Of a DNA stretch of 64,000 nucleotides, positions 43,024 through 51,664 are shown piece by piece; the first letter of the stretch is position 1, and each line of letters starts with the position of its first letter. The stretch lies in the NCBI RefSeq assembly GCF_002953715.1, contig NZ_CP025013.1:558001-622000 (forward strand), in the 5' to 3' direction. The translations under genes and the position numbers were made by a program. Source of the DNA: Rhizobium leguminosarum (lineage in GTDB: Bacteria > Pseudomonadota > Alphaproteobacteria > Rhizobiales > Rhizobiaceae). The notes under the pieces were generated by a model. That model ran no database searches and had not been told where the DNA came from. It saw only the letters and a list, made by a program, of their open reading frames with translations.

Positions 43024-44018
43024 TGGCAGCCTTGCTTGACGTTCGCGACCTTTCCGTTCGCTTTCCCTCGGCCGAACCCGTCAAGGGCGTAAGCTTCACC
43101 GCCAATCCCGGCGAGATGCTGGCGATCGTCGGCGAATCCGGATCGGGAAAGTCCCTCACGGCATTGGCGCTGATGGGGCTTTTGCCGAGGCAGGCGCGGG
43201 CTGGCGGTCAAATCGCCTTCGACGGCCACGACCTGCTGTCGCTTCGCGAGCGGGACCTGCGGCGCATTCGTGGTCGCGACATCGCAATGATCTTTCAGGA
43301 ACCGATGACATCGCTCAATCCGGTGCTGACAATCGGCGATCAGATCGTCGAGGTGCTGCGCATCCATGAGGATCTCAGCCGCCGGCATGCCCGCGCCAGG
43401 GCGATCGAACTTCTGGAGCTTGTCAGTATCCCGGAACCTGCCAGGCGCATCGATGACTATCCTCACCAGCTCTCCGGCGGCATGCGCCAGCGGGTGATGA
43501 TTGCGATTGCCGTTGCCTGCAATCCGAAGCTCCTGATTGCCGATGAAGCAACGACCGCGCTCGACGTCACGATCCAGGCGCAAGTGCTGCAGCTGCTCGA
43601 CAATCTCCGCGTCAAACTGAACATGGCCGTCATCCTCATCACCCACGACCTCGGCATCGTGGCGCAATGGGCCGATCGTGTCGTCGTCATGTATGCCGGA
43701 CGTAAAATCGAGGAAGGCTTTCCAGGCCCCGTGTTCGACGCGCCGTACCATCCTTACACCCGCGGGCTGCTTGCCGCCTCTCCGCGACTGAAGGCCGACT
43801 ATCACTACAGCGATGGTCCGCTTTCCGAAATCCCGGGTTCGATCGTCTCGGCATCAGGCGAAAAAGGCTGTTCCTTCCGCCCGCGCTGTCCCGTCGCCCG
43901 GCCGGCCTGTGGTTTGGCGGTACCGGAACTGCTGTCGGTTTCCGCCGAGCGGCAGGTCGCCTGCCCCTATGTTCCGGTCCTTTCGGAGGTAGCCCATGTC
44001 GCTCCTGTCGGTCGATAG
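43023..44018 (+). CDS. ABC transporter ATPase, DppD/OppD type
   Basis: A 331-residue single-domain ATPase with GESGSGKSLTALALMG, LSGGMRQRVMIAIAVA and LLIADEATTALDV. The Walker B region has DEAT in place of the commoner DEPT, a normal variant. The C-terminal oligopeptide-transporter domain contains the cysteine pattern CSFRPRCPVARPAC...C, which in this family can bind an Fe-S cluster. Overlaps the next ATPase gene by 23 bases. Confidence 0.93.
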   Translation: MAALLDVRDLSVRFPSAEPVKGVSFTANPGEMLAIVGESGSGKSLTALALMGLLPRQARAGGQIAFDGHDLLSLRERDLRRIRGRDIAMIFQEPMTSLNPVLTIGDQIVEVLRIHEDLSRRHARARAIELLELVSIPEPARRIDDYPHQLSGGMRQRVMIAIAVACNPKLLIADEATTALDVTIQAQVLQLLDNLRVKLNMAVILITHDLGIVAQWADRVVVMYAGRKIEEGFPGPVFDAPYHPYTRGLLAASPRLKADYHYSDGPLSEIPGSIVSASGEKGCSFRPRCPVARPACGLAVPELLSVSAERQVACPYVPVLSEVAHVAPVGR

Positions 44019-44931
44019 TCTCTCGACCCATTATCCCGGGGCCGCCGGTACGGTGAGAGCCGTCGACGGCGTATCGCTTGAGATTGCCGAGGGCGAAACG
44101 GTGGCATTGGTCGGTGAATCCGGCTGCGGCAAGTCGACGCTCGGCAAGTCCTTGATGCGCCTCGTCACGCCTTCGTCCGGCCGCGTCCGTTTTCAAGGAC
44201 GTGACGTCACGGCGATGTCGGCGAAGGAATTGCAGTTAATTCGCCGCAGCGTTCAAATGATCTTCCAGGATCCCTTCGCCTCGCTCAATCCGCGCCAGAC
44301 GATCCGCACGATCCTGACGGCGCCGCTCGCTGTCCATGGCGTCAGCGGCCGCAAGCGGCGCGAAGCAATCGCCGCCCAGATGGCAGAGCATGTCGGCCTG
44401 CCCGCTGATGCGCTTGATCGCTTCCCGCATGAATTCTCCGGCGGCCAGCGCCAGCGCATCGGCATCGCCCGCGCGCTGATCCTGCAGCCGCAGCTGGTGA
44501 TCTGTGACGAGCCGGTTTCGGCGCTCGATCTCTCCATCCAGGCGCAGATCCTCAATCTGCTCGTCGAGATGAAGACCGAACTCTCGCTTTCCTACCTCTT
44601 CATTTCCCACGACCTGTCGGTCGTTCGCTACTTCGCCGATCGCGTCCTCGTCATGTATCTCGGCCGCATCGTTGAAAGTGCGTCGACGAGCGATCTCTGG
44701 CGCGGTGCAAAGCACCCCTATACGCAGGCGCTGCTTGCCGCCGTTCCCGACCCGAGCCGCCGCAAGCAGGCGGCTCCCATCACCGGCGATCTGCCGAGCC
44801 CGCACAATCCGCCGGCCGGCTGTCGTTTCCACACCCGTTGTCCGCTTGCCACCGACATCTGCCGGACCGAGGACCCAACGTTTCGCCAACTCGCCGACGG
44901 CCACGCCGTTGCCTGTCACCACGCTCAATGA
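43996..44931 (+). CDS. ABC transporter ATPase, DppF/OppF type
   Basis: A 311-residue ATPase with GESGCGKSTLGKSLMRL, FQDPFASLNPRQTI, FSGGQRQRIGIARAL and LVICDEPVSALDLS. The C-terminal domain has CRFHTRCPLATDIC...C, matching the partner ATPase. With 43023 it forms the heterodimeric motor of the transporter whose likely receptors are encoded at 32807, 39145, 50025 and 51665. Confidence 0.93.
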   Translation: MSLLSVDSLSTHYPGAAGTVRAVDGVSLEIAEGETVALVGESGCGKSTLGKSLMRLVTPSSGRVRFQGRDVTAMSAKELQLIRRSVQMIFQDPFASLNPRQTIRTILTAPLAVHGVSGRKRREAIAAQMAEHVGLPADALDRFPHEFSGGQRQRIGIARALILQPQLVICDEPVSALDLSIQAQILNLLVEMKTELSLSYLFISHDLSVVRYFADRVLVMYLGRIVESASTSDLWRGAKHPYTQALLAAVPDPSRRKQAAPITGDLPSPHNPPAGCRFHTRCPLATDICRTEDPTFRQLADGHAVACHHAQ

Positions 44932-44943
44932 ATGGAGAATGAA

Positions 44944-46002
44944 ATGGTCGATTATCGCTACCTCGGACGCAGCGCGCTGAAAGTCTCGCCGCTCAGCTTG
45001 GGAACGATGATGTTTGGTGGGCCGACACCGGATGACATCGCCTTCCGCATCATCGACAAGGCGCGCGAACAGGGGATCAACTTCATCGATACCGCCGACG
45101 TCTATCACGACGGCAAGTCGGAAGAGGTGGTCGGGCGCGGCATCAAGGCGCATCGCGATCACTGGGTACTGGCGACAAAGTTCGTCAATTCCCACACCAA
45201 GGGGCCAAACCTTGGCGGCCATTCGCGCAAGTGGGTAATCGAGACGGTCGAGAATTCGCTGCGCCGCCTCAACACCGACTATATCGACATTCTCTATTTC
45301 CACCGCGCCGTCTTCGACGCACCACTGGAAGAGCCGCTGCGTGCCATCGCCGACCTCATTCGCGCCGGCAAGCTGCGTTATTTCGGCGTTTCCAACTTTC
45401 GCGGCTGGCGCATCGCCGAGATCTCGCATCTTGCCGATCAGCTCGGCATCGATCGTCCGGTGGCAAGCCAGCCGCTCTACAATATCGTCAACCGCACGGC
45501 CGAGGCCGAGCAGCTTCCCGCAGCGCATTATTACGGTCTTGGCGTGGTCTCCTATTCACCGCTCGCCCGCGGGGTGCTGACCGGCAAATACGAGCCTGGC
45601 AAAGAACCGGCCGCCGATACCCGTGCCGGCCGCGGCGACAAGCGTATTCTCGAGACCGAATGGCGACCGGAATCGATTGCCATCGCCAAAGAGATCGCAG
45701 CACACGCGACCCGCAGGGGCATCAACCCGACCGAATTCGCATTGGCTTGGGTGCTGAACAACAGGCTGATCTCAGCAGCCATCACCGGTCCGCGCACCGA
45801 AGAACACTGGGACAGCTACGTCAAGGCCCTCGGCGTCAAGCTCGATGCCGAGGACGAAGCCCTGGTCGATCGGCTGGTCGCGACCGGCCACCCCTCGACG
45901 CCCGGTTTCAACGATCCGAGCCACCCGGTCGAAGGCCGCGTGCCGCGCAGCCCGGCATCGGGCGCCGACAATGTGGTGCCATTGACACGCGCCGTCGCCT
46001 GA
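44944..46002 (+). CDS. Aldo/keto reductase
   Basis: A 352-residue NADPH-dependent aldo/keto reductase. The catalytic tetrad is visible as D and Y in FIDTADVYHDG, K in VLATKFV and H in YFHRAV. SRSALKVSPLSLGTMMFGG-type N-terminus and the C-terminal cofactor loop (ITGPRTEEHW) are typical of the YajO/YghZ-like group. AATGGAG precedes ATG 44944; an ATG at 44932 lies directly after the ATPase stop. It may reduce an aldehyde or ketone released by the oxygenases of this operon. Confidence 0.9.
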   Translation: MVDYRYLGRSALKVSPLSLGTMMFGGPTPDDIAFRIIDKAREQGINFIDTADVYHDGKSEEVVGRGIKAHRDHWVLATKFVNSHTKGPNLGGHSRKWVIETVENSLRRLNTDYIDILYFHRAVFDAPLEEPLRAIADLIRAGKLRYFGVSNFRGWRIAEISHLADQLGIDRPVASQPLYNIVNRTAEAEQLPAAHYYGLGVVSYSPLARGVLTGKYEPGKEPAADTRAGRGDKRILETEWRPESIAIAKEIAAHATRRGINPTEFALAWVLNNRLISAAITGPRTEEHWDSYVKALGVKLDAEDEALVDRLVATGHPSTPGFNDPSHPVEGRVPRSPASGADNVVPLTRAVA

Positions 46003-46007
46003 CAACC

Positions 46008-46040
46008 CCGGCTGGACCCGCAGATCGCGGATCCAGCCGG
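46008..46040. terminator. Hairpin after the aldo/keto reductase gene
   Basis: CCGGCTGGACCC (46008-46019) pairs with GGATCCAGCCGG (46029-46040) with one mismatch around a 9-base loop, then TCCTTTCC. It may attenuate readthrough into the next gene; the U-tract is weak. Confidence 0.45.
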
Positions 46041-46075
46041 TCCTTTCCAATTGGTGCTGAGAAGGTTTCCACCGC

Positions 46076-47323
46076 ATGCCGAACACCGCCCCTTCTGCCC
46101 TGTCGCCAGTCGCCGGGTCCGCATCTGTTGCAACCGACCTTGCCGCACTGCTCGCCAAGGTGCCGGAGCTTGCGGCCGAAATTGCCAGAGAAGCGGCAAA
46201 GCGCGATCTCGAGCGCGAGCTGCCGTTCGAGGCCTTTCGTCGGTTCAAGGAGGCAGGGCTCGGGGCGCTGCGCATTCCAGTCGCGCTCGGCGGACCGGGG
46301 GGCTCCGTCGTCGACTACATTGAGACGATCATGACGCTTGGCGCGGCCGACTCGAATGTCGCCCACGCACTGCGCAGCCACTTCAATTTCACCGAAAGCC
46401 TGCTTCTCAACCCGAATTCGGCCATCGACCGCACCCAGCTCGGACGTGTGCTTGCCGGCAAGCTCTTTGGCGGTGCGCACACCGAGCAGGGCACCAAACG
46501 GCCGGGCGAAGTAACGACACGACTGACGAAGTCAGGCGAAAGCTTCCGGCTCAACGGCCGCAAGTGGTACGCGACGGGAACCGCCTTTTCCGACTTTGCC
46601 TCCTTCAGCGCCAGGAATGACGAGGATCAGCTGGTCAGCCTTCTCCTGCCGGTCGACCGGAGGGGCATCACCATCCTCGACGACTGGGATGGGATGGGCC
46701 AGCGGCTGACGGCAAGCGGCGGCGTGTTGCTCGAGGATGTCGAAGTGCTGCCGCACGAAATCTCCACGCGCGGCCTCAATACGCTGGTCGGGCGCCACAC
46801 CTCGACGCTGCGCCAGCTCCATCTCGCCGCTTGCATGGCCGGCGCCGTCCGAGGCGCCGTGGCCGAAGGTACCGACTACGTGCGGCGGCAGGCGCGTTCC
46901 GCCGCCCATAGTGCGGCCGAAACCGCCAATGCCGATCCGTTCGTTCAGAAGATATTGGGCGAGATCGCCGCCGGCTCGTTTGCTGTCGACACGCTGATCC
47001 GCGAGAGCGCCCGTGCGCTCGACCGCTCAGTCGAGGCCTTCGGTGCTGGAGATCCGGACAGGCTGGAGGCGGCGCTGATCGAAAGTGCTTTGACGACGGC
47101 ACGCACGCAAATCGTCGCCTCGCAGATCGCCCTTGCGGCGGCCACCAACGTCTTCGAACTTGGCGGCGGTTCGGCCACGTCCCGTCATCTCAATCTCGAC
47201 CGGCACTGGCGCAATATCCGCACGGTTCTGAACCACAATCCGCTGCTGCACAAGGCGCGCGTGGTCGGCGATTATTACATCAACGGAACGACGACACATT
47301 TGGAGGAAGGCAGGGTCTTCTAG
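46076..47323 (+). CDS. Acyl-CoA-dehydrogenase-fold monooxygenase (DszC/SfnB-like)
   Basis: A 415-residue protein of the DszC/SfnB branch. FKEAGLGALRIPVALGGPGG, FRLNGRKWYATGTAFSDFAS, DDWDGMGQRLTASGGVLLEDVEV and the C-terminal LDRHWRNIRTVLNHNPLLHK correspond to the DszC core and its RFWRNVRTHSLHDP motif. The second of the usual C-terminal histidines lies in LNHNP. These enzymes use FMNH2 and O2 to oxidise sulfur compounds. It is followed 29 bases later by an SsuD-like LLM, suggesting sequential reactions. Confidence 0.88.
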   Translation: MPNTAPSALSPVAGSASVATDLAALLAKVPELAAEIAREAAKRDLERELPFEAFRRFKEAGLGALRIPVALGGPGGSVVDYIETIMTLGAADSNVAHALRSHFNFTESLLLNPNSAIDRTQLGRVLAGKLFGGAHTEQGTKRPGEVTTRLTKSGESFRLNGRKWYATGTAFSDFASFSARNDEDQLVSLLLPVDRRGITILDDWDGMGQRLTASGGVLLEDVEVLPHEISTRGLNTLVGRHTSTLRQLHLAACMAGAVRGAVAEGTDYVRRQARSAAHSAAETANADPFVQKILGEIAAGSFAVDTLIRESARALDRSVEAFGAGDPDRLEAALIESALTTARTQIVASQIALAAATNVFELGGGSATSRHLNLDRHWRNIRTVLNHNPLLHKARVVGDYYINGTTTHLEEGRVF

Positions 47324-47352
47324 CCCCGTCGTCTCGTGGGAAAGGCTGTTTC

Positions 47353-48444
47353 ATGACTTCGGAATTCATCGGGCATGTCTCGAACCGCGAAGGTTCGGAT
47401 ATCGTGCCACCGCAGGGGTCCGTTATTGACAAGGACTATATCCTGAGACATGCCCGGGCGGCCGAAGGAGCCGGCATAGACCGGTTGCTGATCGGTGCAT
47501 TCTCGACCTGGCCTGACAACAACCAGATCGCGGCGCATGTCTTTTCCCACACCAGCCGCATCGGGGCGCTTCTGGCTCACCGCACCGGCTTCATGGCGCC
47601 GACACTGGCTGCCCGTCAGCTTGCGACGCTCGATCAGTTTTCCGACGGCCGTCTCTGGGTCCATATCATTACCGGCGGCTCCGACGCCGACCAGCAACGC
47701 GACGGCGATTTTCTCGATCACGACCGACGCTACGAGCGCACCGACGAATATCTGACCGTGCTCAAGAAGGTCTGGGAAAACGAGGCGCCTTTCGACCACG
47801 AGGGTGAGTTCTACAAATTCAAAGGCGCGTTTTCGCAGGTCAAGCCGGTCCACGGCACGCGCATCCCGATCTCTTTCGGCGGCTCGTCGGAGGCAGCCTT
47901 CAAGGTGGCGGGAAAGCACGCCGATATCTATGCGCTCTGGGGCGAGCCGCTGGACGGCGTGCGTGAGACGATCGGCAAGGTGCGGGAAGCGGCAGCGCCG
48001 TTCGGCCGGGCCGATGACATCCGCTTCACGCTCGCCTTCCGCATTGTCGTTGCCGAGACCGAGGATAAGGCATGGGAAAGGGCTGACGCCATTCTCGAGC
48101 GGGTCAAATCGGTCGCGCGGCCGGGCGGCAATGGCGAAAAACTGCCGTCCAATGTGGGTTCGTTGCGGCTTCGCGAAGCCGCAACGCGCGGCAAGGTTCT
48201 CGACAAGCGGCTCTGGACGGAGGTTGCCGCGGCAAGCGGAGCGGGCGGCAATTCAACGGCCCTCGTCGGCACGCCAGACCAGGTCGCCGAGGCGATCCTC
48301 GACTATTACGACGCCGGCGTTTCCAACTTCCTGATGCGCGGGTTTTATCCGACCGAGGATACCGTCGCCTACGGGCGCGATGTCGCGCCGCCGGTCAAAG
48401 CGGGCATCGCGGCACGCCAGGCGCGTGCTGTCGCGGCGGAGTAA
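47353..48444 (+). CDS. LLM-class monooxygenase, SsuD (alkanesulfonate monooxygenase) type
   Basis: A 363-residue SsuD-like protein: LATLDQFSDGRLWVHIITGG, GDFLDHDRRYERTDEYL, ISFGGSSEAAFKVAGKHADIY and ALWGEP match landmarks of alkanesulfonate monooxygenase, as does the C-terminal GTPDQVAEAILDYYDAGVSNF. SsuD cleaves C-S bonds of alkanesulfonates giving aldehyde and sulfite with FMNH2. The aldo/keto reductase in the same operon could take such an aldehyde. No SsuE-type reductase is adjacent. Confidence 0.9.
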   Translation: MTSEFIGHVSNREGSDIVPPQGSVIDKDYILRHARAAEGAGIDRLLIGAFSTWPDNNQIAAHVFSHTSRIGALLAHRTGFMAPTLAARQLATLDQFSDGRLWVHIITGGSDADQQRDGDFLDHDRRYERTDEYLTVLKKVWENEAPFDHEGEFYKFKGAFSQVKPVHGTRIPISFGGSSEAAFKVAGKHADIYALWGEPLDGVRETIGKVREAAAPFGRADDIRFTLAFRIVVAETEDKAWERADAILERVKSVARPGGNGEKLPSNVGSLRLREAATRGKVLDKRLWTEVAAASGAGGNSTALVGTPDQVAEAILDYYDAGVSNFLMRGFYPTEDTVAYGRDVAPPVKAGIAARQARAVAAE

Positions 48445-48520
48445 TTGGCCAGGCAACGATCGCCATCCGCAGCTTTCATATTCCAATCTGATCCCCTGCC
48501 GCCGGCGGGAAGGAGTTTTC

Positions 48521-49933
48521 ATGCGCATAGACCATCGTCCTCACCATTCCATTATTATCGTCGGCGGCGGCTTTGCGGGGGCGTTGACGGCGCTCAACCT
48601 CCTCGATCGAACGGCAGTGCCGCTCGCCATCACCATCATCGAACGGCGGGAAGAGCTCGGTCGCGGTGTCGCCTACAGCACGACCGAGCCCGCTCATCTG
48701 GTAAACGGACCGGCCGACAATTTCTCGCTCTACGTCGATGATCCCGGGCATCTGTCCCGATGGCTTTCAGAAAAGCCCGCCGCCAATGGCTGGCAGCCGC
48801 CGGAGAATATCGGCTCGAGCAGTCCGCCGCGTTACCTTTACGGAACCTATGTGCGCGACGAGCTGAAGCGTGCCGTCGGCGAGGCCCGGTTCGGATCGAG
48901 CCTGCGCCATATTCGCGCCTCGGCGTCAACTTTGTCGTCCACCCCGCATCGGATCCAGGTTTCGACGAGCGACGGCCTTGTCGTGGAAGCGGACGAGGCG
49001 GTGCTGGCGCTCGGCGTTTTTGCGCCGGATCCACCGACGCATGAGGTTGCCGGCCATCCGCGCTTTGCCGTCAATCCCTGGGATGCGGCAGCACTCGACA
49101 GGCTGAAGGACTGTGAAGAAATCCTGCTCATCGGCGCGAGCCTTTCGATGGTCGACGCCGTTGCGAGCATGGAGGCAAGAGGGTTCCATGGCCACTACAG
49201 AGTGATATCGCGGCGCGGCCTGTTCGTCGAAGGCAGGCGGGACGTCGCGGCCGCACGAGACTTCCTTGCCGACAAACCGCTGCCCTCGACCGCCCGGTCT
49301 CTGCTTTCGCTTGTTAAGACCGAACGACGTGCGATCGCGGCGAGCGGCGGTGACTGGCAAGGCCTGCCGCTTGCCATCCGCCCGCACATCCTGTCTCTCT
49401 GGCAAAAGGCGGAGGACTTGGAAAGGCTGCGCTTTGCCCGGCACCTCCGAGCCTTCTGGGATGTGACGGCGCATCGCTCCGCTCCGGAGAGCAACCTGAT
49501 CGTCGAGAGGGTTCTTTCGCAAGGTCGCCTGTCTCACGGCGTGGCGCGGCTCATCGATCTGGCCGTCGACAAGAAGGGCATCGCCGCTAAACTGAAAACG
49601 CGGACCGGCATCGAAAGACACGTGTTCGATGGCGTCATCGATTGCCGCGGTCACCAGTTGCACGACTGGCGGCGCATCTCCGATCCCTTCATACGCCAGC
49701 TGCTTGCGAGCGGCGAAGTGCGCCCCCATACCACCGGCTTTGGCATCGACGCCACGCCCGAGGGGGATCTCATCGATGAGGAGGGACAGATCCACCGCAA
49801 TCTCAGCGCCATTGGCCATCCCCTGCGCGGCGTTGCCTGGGAGTCGAGCTCGATCACGGAACAGCGAGCGCAAGCGATCGCGCTTGCGGATCGTATCCTG
49901 CTGAAATTCACGCCTGCCCGAGCCGCATCCTGA
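48521..49933 (+). CDS. FAD/NAD(P)-binding oxidoreductase
   Basis: A 470-residue protein of the FAD_NAD_binding type (NAD_binding_9). The dinucleotide loop is IIIVGGGFAGALTALNLLD (about 10-28), followed by ELGRGVAYSTTEPAHLVNGPADN, a family hallmark. A second nucleotide-binding segment ILLIGASLSMVDAVASMEA occurs mid-protein and GFGIDATPEGDL near the C-terminus. GGAAGGAG precedes ATG 48521; the longer frame from 48380 is inside the LLM gene. It closes the operon; it might provide reducing power or oxidise an intermediate, but this is unknown. Confidence 0.88.
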   Translation: MRIDHRPHHSIIIVGGGFAGALTALNLLDRTAVPLAITIIERREELGRGVAYSTTEPAHLVNGPADNFSLYVDDPGHLSRWLSEKPAANGWQPPENIGSSSPPRYLYGTYVRDELKRAVGEARFGSSLRHIRASASTLSSTPHRIQVSTSDGLVVEADEAVLALGVFAPDPPTHEVAGHPRFAVNPWDAAALDRLKDCEEILLIGASLSMVDAVASMEARGFHGHYRVISRRGLFVEGRRDVAAARDFLADKPLPSTARSLLSLVKTERRAIAASGGDWQGLPLAIRPHILSLWQKAEDLERLRFARHLRAFWDVTAHRSAPESNLIVERVLSQGRLSHGVARLIDLAVDKKGIAAKLKTRTGIERHVFDGVIDCRGHQLHDWRRISDPFIRQLLASGEVRPHTTGFGIDATPEGDLIDEEGQIHRNLSAIGHPLRGVAWESSSITEQRAQAIALADRILLKFTPARAAS

Positions 49934-49968
49934 CGGCGCCGTCGGACAAGGAGAAAACCTGACAAAGG

Positions 49969-49995
49969 AAGGGGCGCATCGCCGATGCGCCCCTT
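49969..49995. terminator. Bidirectional terminator between convergent genes
   Basis: AAGGGGCGCATCG and CGATGCGCCCCTT are 13-base perfect complements at the junction of the convergent genes ending at 49933 and 50025. The flanking T/A residues are short, but position and symmetry favour a shared terminator. Confidence 0.75.
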
Positions 49996-50024
49996 ATCCT
50001 TGCAAGCCGGCCGCCATTGCCCAC

Positions 50025-51644
50025 TCAGCCTTGCCCGTCCTTGATATAGACCTCGGCGAAATTCGCCTGGACACCTTCGGCGCCGGTCGTGTGGTTCTTC
50101 ACGCGTTTGTTAAAGACAGTGACGTTCTCGAGCGCGATGAGGTTCACGACCGGAACTTCGTCAGCGATGATCTTCTGGAACGCGTTGAATTCCTGCTTGC
50201 GCTTGTCCTCGTCGATTTCGACCGACGCCGTTTCCAGAAGGCGATCGACCTCGGGATTGGCATAGTGGCTGGCATTGGAGAAGGGCAGGCCGAGTTTGAA
50301 ATTCTTCGACCAGTAGACGCGCTGCACGCCGAGCGTCGGATCGAACTGGTTGCCGAGGTACTCGGCCGTCACGTCGAAGACGCGCTCCTTGTAGACCTTC
50401 TGGATATAGGTCGAGAAATCATAGGAATCGATCGTTCCGGCAATGCCGATGCGTGCCAGGTTCTGCTTCAGATATTCAATGACGCGCTTGAAACCCTCAT
50501 TGTAGGAATTGTGAGTCAGCCGCAGCTTGAAGCGGATGCCGTCTGCGCCGCGCTTGTAGCCGGCCTCATCGAGCAGTTGTTCGGCAGCCTTGAGGTCGAA
50601 GGCATAGGGCTTGATCGAGGGATCGTAGTAGCGCGGCAGGAAGACGCTGATCGGTGTCGGAGAAATATGGCCGTAACCATACCAGACGGTGTTCAAGATG
50701 ACGTCGAGATCGATGGCGTGGGCAATCGCGCGTCTGACTTTGACGTCCTTCAGATACTCGTTGTCGAGATTGAAGATCAGCTGGGTCAGGTCACCCTTGG
50801 TTTCGTATCCGCGGGAATCGACGCCGATGTTCGGCAACGCCTTGATCCGCTCGAGATCGCTGAGCGGTATTGGATTGTCGCCGCCAAGGTCGAACTCACC
50901 GGTTTCGAATCCGGCCGCGCGCGCCGCGCCGTCCGGCACGAAACGGATGGCGATCTGATCGAGATAGGGCTTGCCGGCATCCCAGTAATCGGGATTGCGC
51001 TCCAGAATGATATGCGAACCACGCACCCACTCCTTGAAGACGAAGGGGCCGGTTCCGATCGGTGCGCTGCCGTTCGGATTGACCGGCACGTCGGCGATCG
51101 CGACATTGTCGTAGACATGCTTCGGCACGATCGGCGATTCTGCTGCATAAAGCGCGCGCAACAGATAGGGTGCCGGTTTGGAAAGGCGGATGATCGCCGT
51201 CAGAGGATCCGGCGTCTCGACTTTCGTGACATTGGCAAAAGTTCCCCGGCCTCGTGGGTGGACCTGTTTCAGGAGCTCGATGGAATAGGCGACGTCGTCT
51301 GCGGTAAAAGGCTTGCCATCGTGCCATTTGACATTCGGACGAAGCTTGAAGGTGTAGCTGAGCCCGTCATCGGCGATCGACCATTCGGTCGCAAGCTGCG
51401 GCTTAGGCGTCAGATCGAAATCATAGGTCAGAAGTCCCTCGGTGATCTTGGGACTGATCTTTTGGGTGCCGCCTGCCGTATGCGCCAGCGCAAGGATTGT
51501 CGGCGGCTCCGGCTCGACGATGAAATTGAGTGTTCCGCCACTCCGTGGCGACTGGTCATTTGCTCTGGCGGCGAAGGACGGCAGAAGCGTGCCGGCCGTC
51601 GACAACAGCAGCAATTGGTTGAACCGGCGTCGATTGATGCTCAT
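50025..51644 (-). CDS. Family-5 ABC substrate-binding protein (tandem receptor 2)
   Basis: A 539-residue SBP_bac_5 protein with Tat signal MSINRRRFNQLLLLSTAG. Landmarks: GGTLNFIVEPEPPTILALAH, YTFKLRPNVKWHDGKPFTAD and ILERNPDYWDAGKPYLDQIA. It is highly similar to the gene directly upstream (51665-53272) and to 32807 and 39145. No permease gene lies in this two-gene operon. A downstream bidirectional terminator separates it from 48521-49933. Confidence 0.93.
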   Translation of the reverse strand: MSINRRRFNQLLLLSTAGTLLPSFAARANDQSPRSGGTLNFIVEPEPPTILALAHTAGGTQKISPKITEGLLTYDFDLTPKPQLATEWSIADDGLSYTFKLRPNVKWHDGKPFTADDVAYSIELLKQVHPRGRGTFANVTKVETPDPLTAIIRLSKPAPYLLRALYAAESPIVPKHVYDNVAIADVPVNPNGSAPIGTGPFVFKEWVRGSHIILERNPDYWDAGKPYLDQIAIRFVPDGAARAAGFETGEFDLGGDNPIPLSDLERIKALPNIGVDSRGYETKGDLTQLIFNLDNEYLKDVKVRRAIAHAIDLDVILNTVWYGYGHISPTPISVFLPRYYDPSIKPYAFDLKAAEQLLDEAGYKRGADGIRFKLRLTHNSYNEGFKRVIEYLKQNLARIGIAGTIDSYDFSTYIQKVYKERVFDVTAEYLGNQFDPTLGVQRVYWSKNFKLGLPFSNASHYANPEVDRLLETASVEIDEDKRKQEFNAFQKIIADEVPVVNLIALENVTVFNKRVKNHTTGAEGVQANFAEVYIKDGQG

Positions 51645-51664
51645 CGGACCATTCCTTGTCAGCG

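Noticed and set aside
44236..45528. 430-codon antisense frame over the ATPase and aldo/keto reductase genes
   Set aside because: Spans two well-supported genes on the other strand and shows no recognisable domain.
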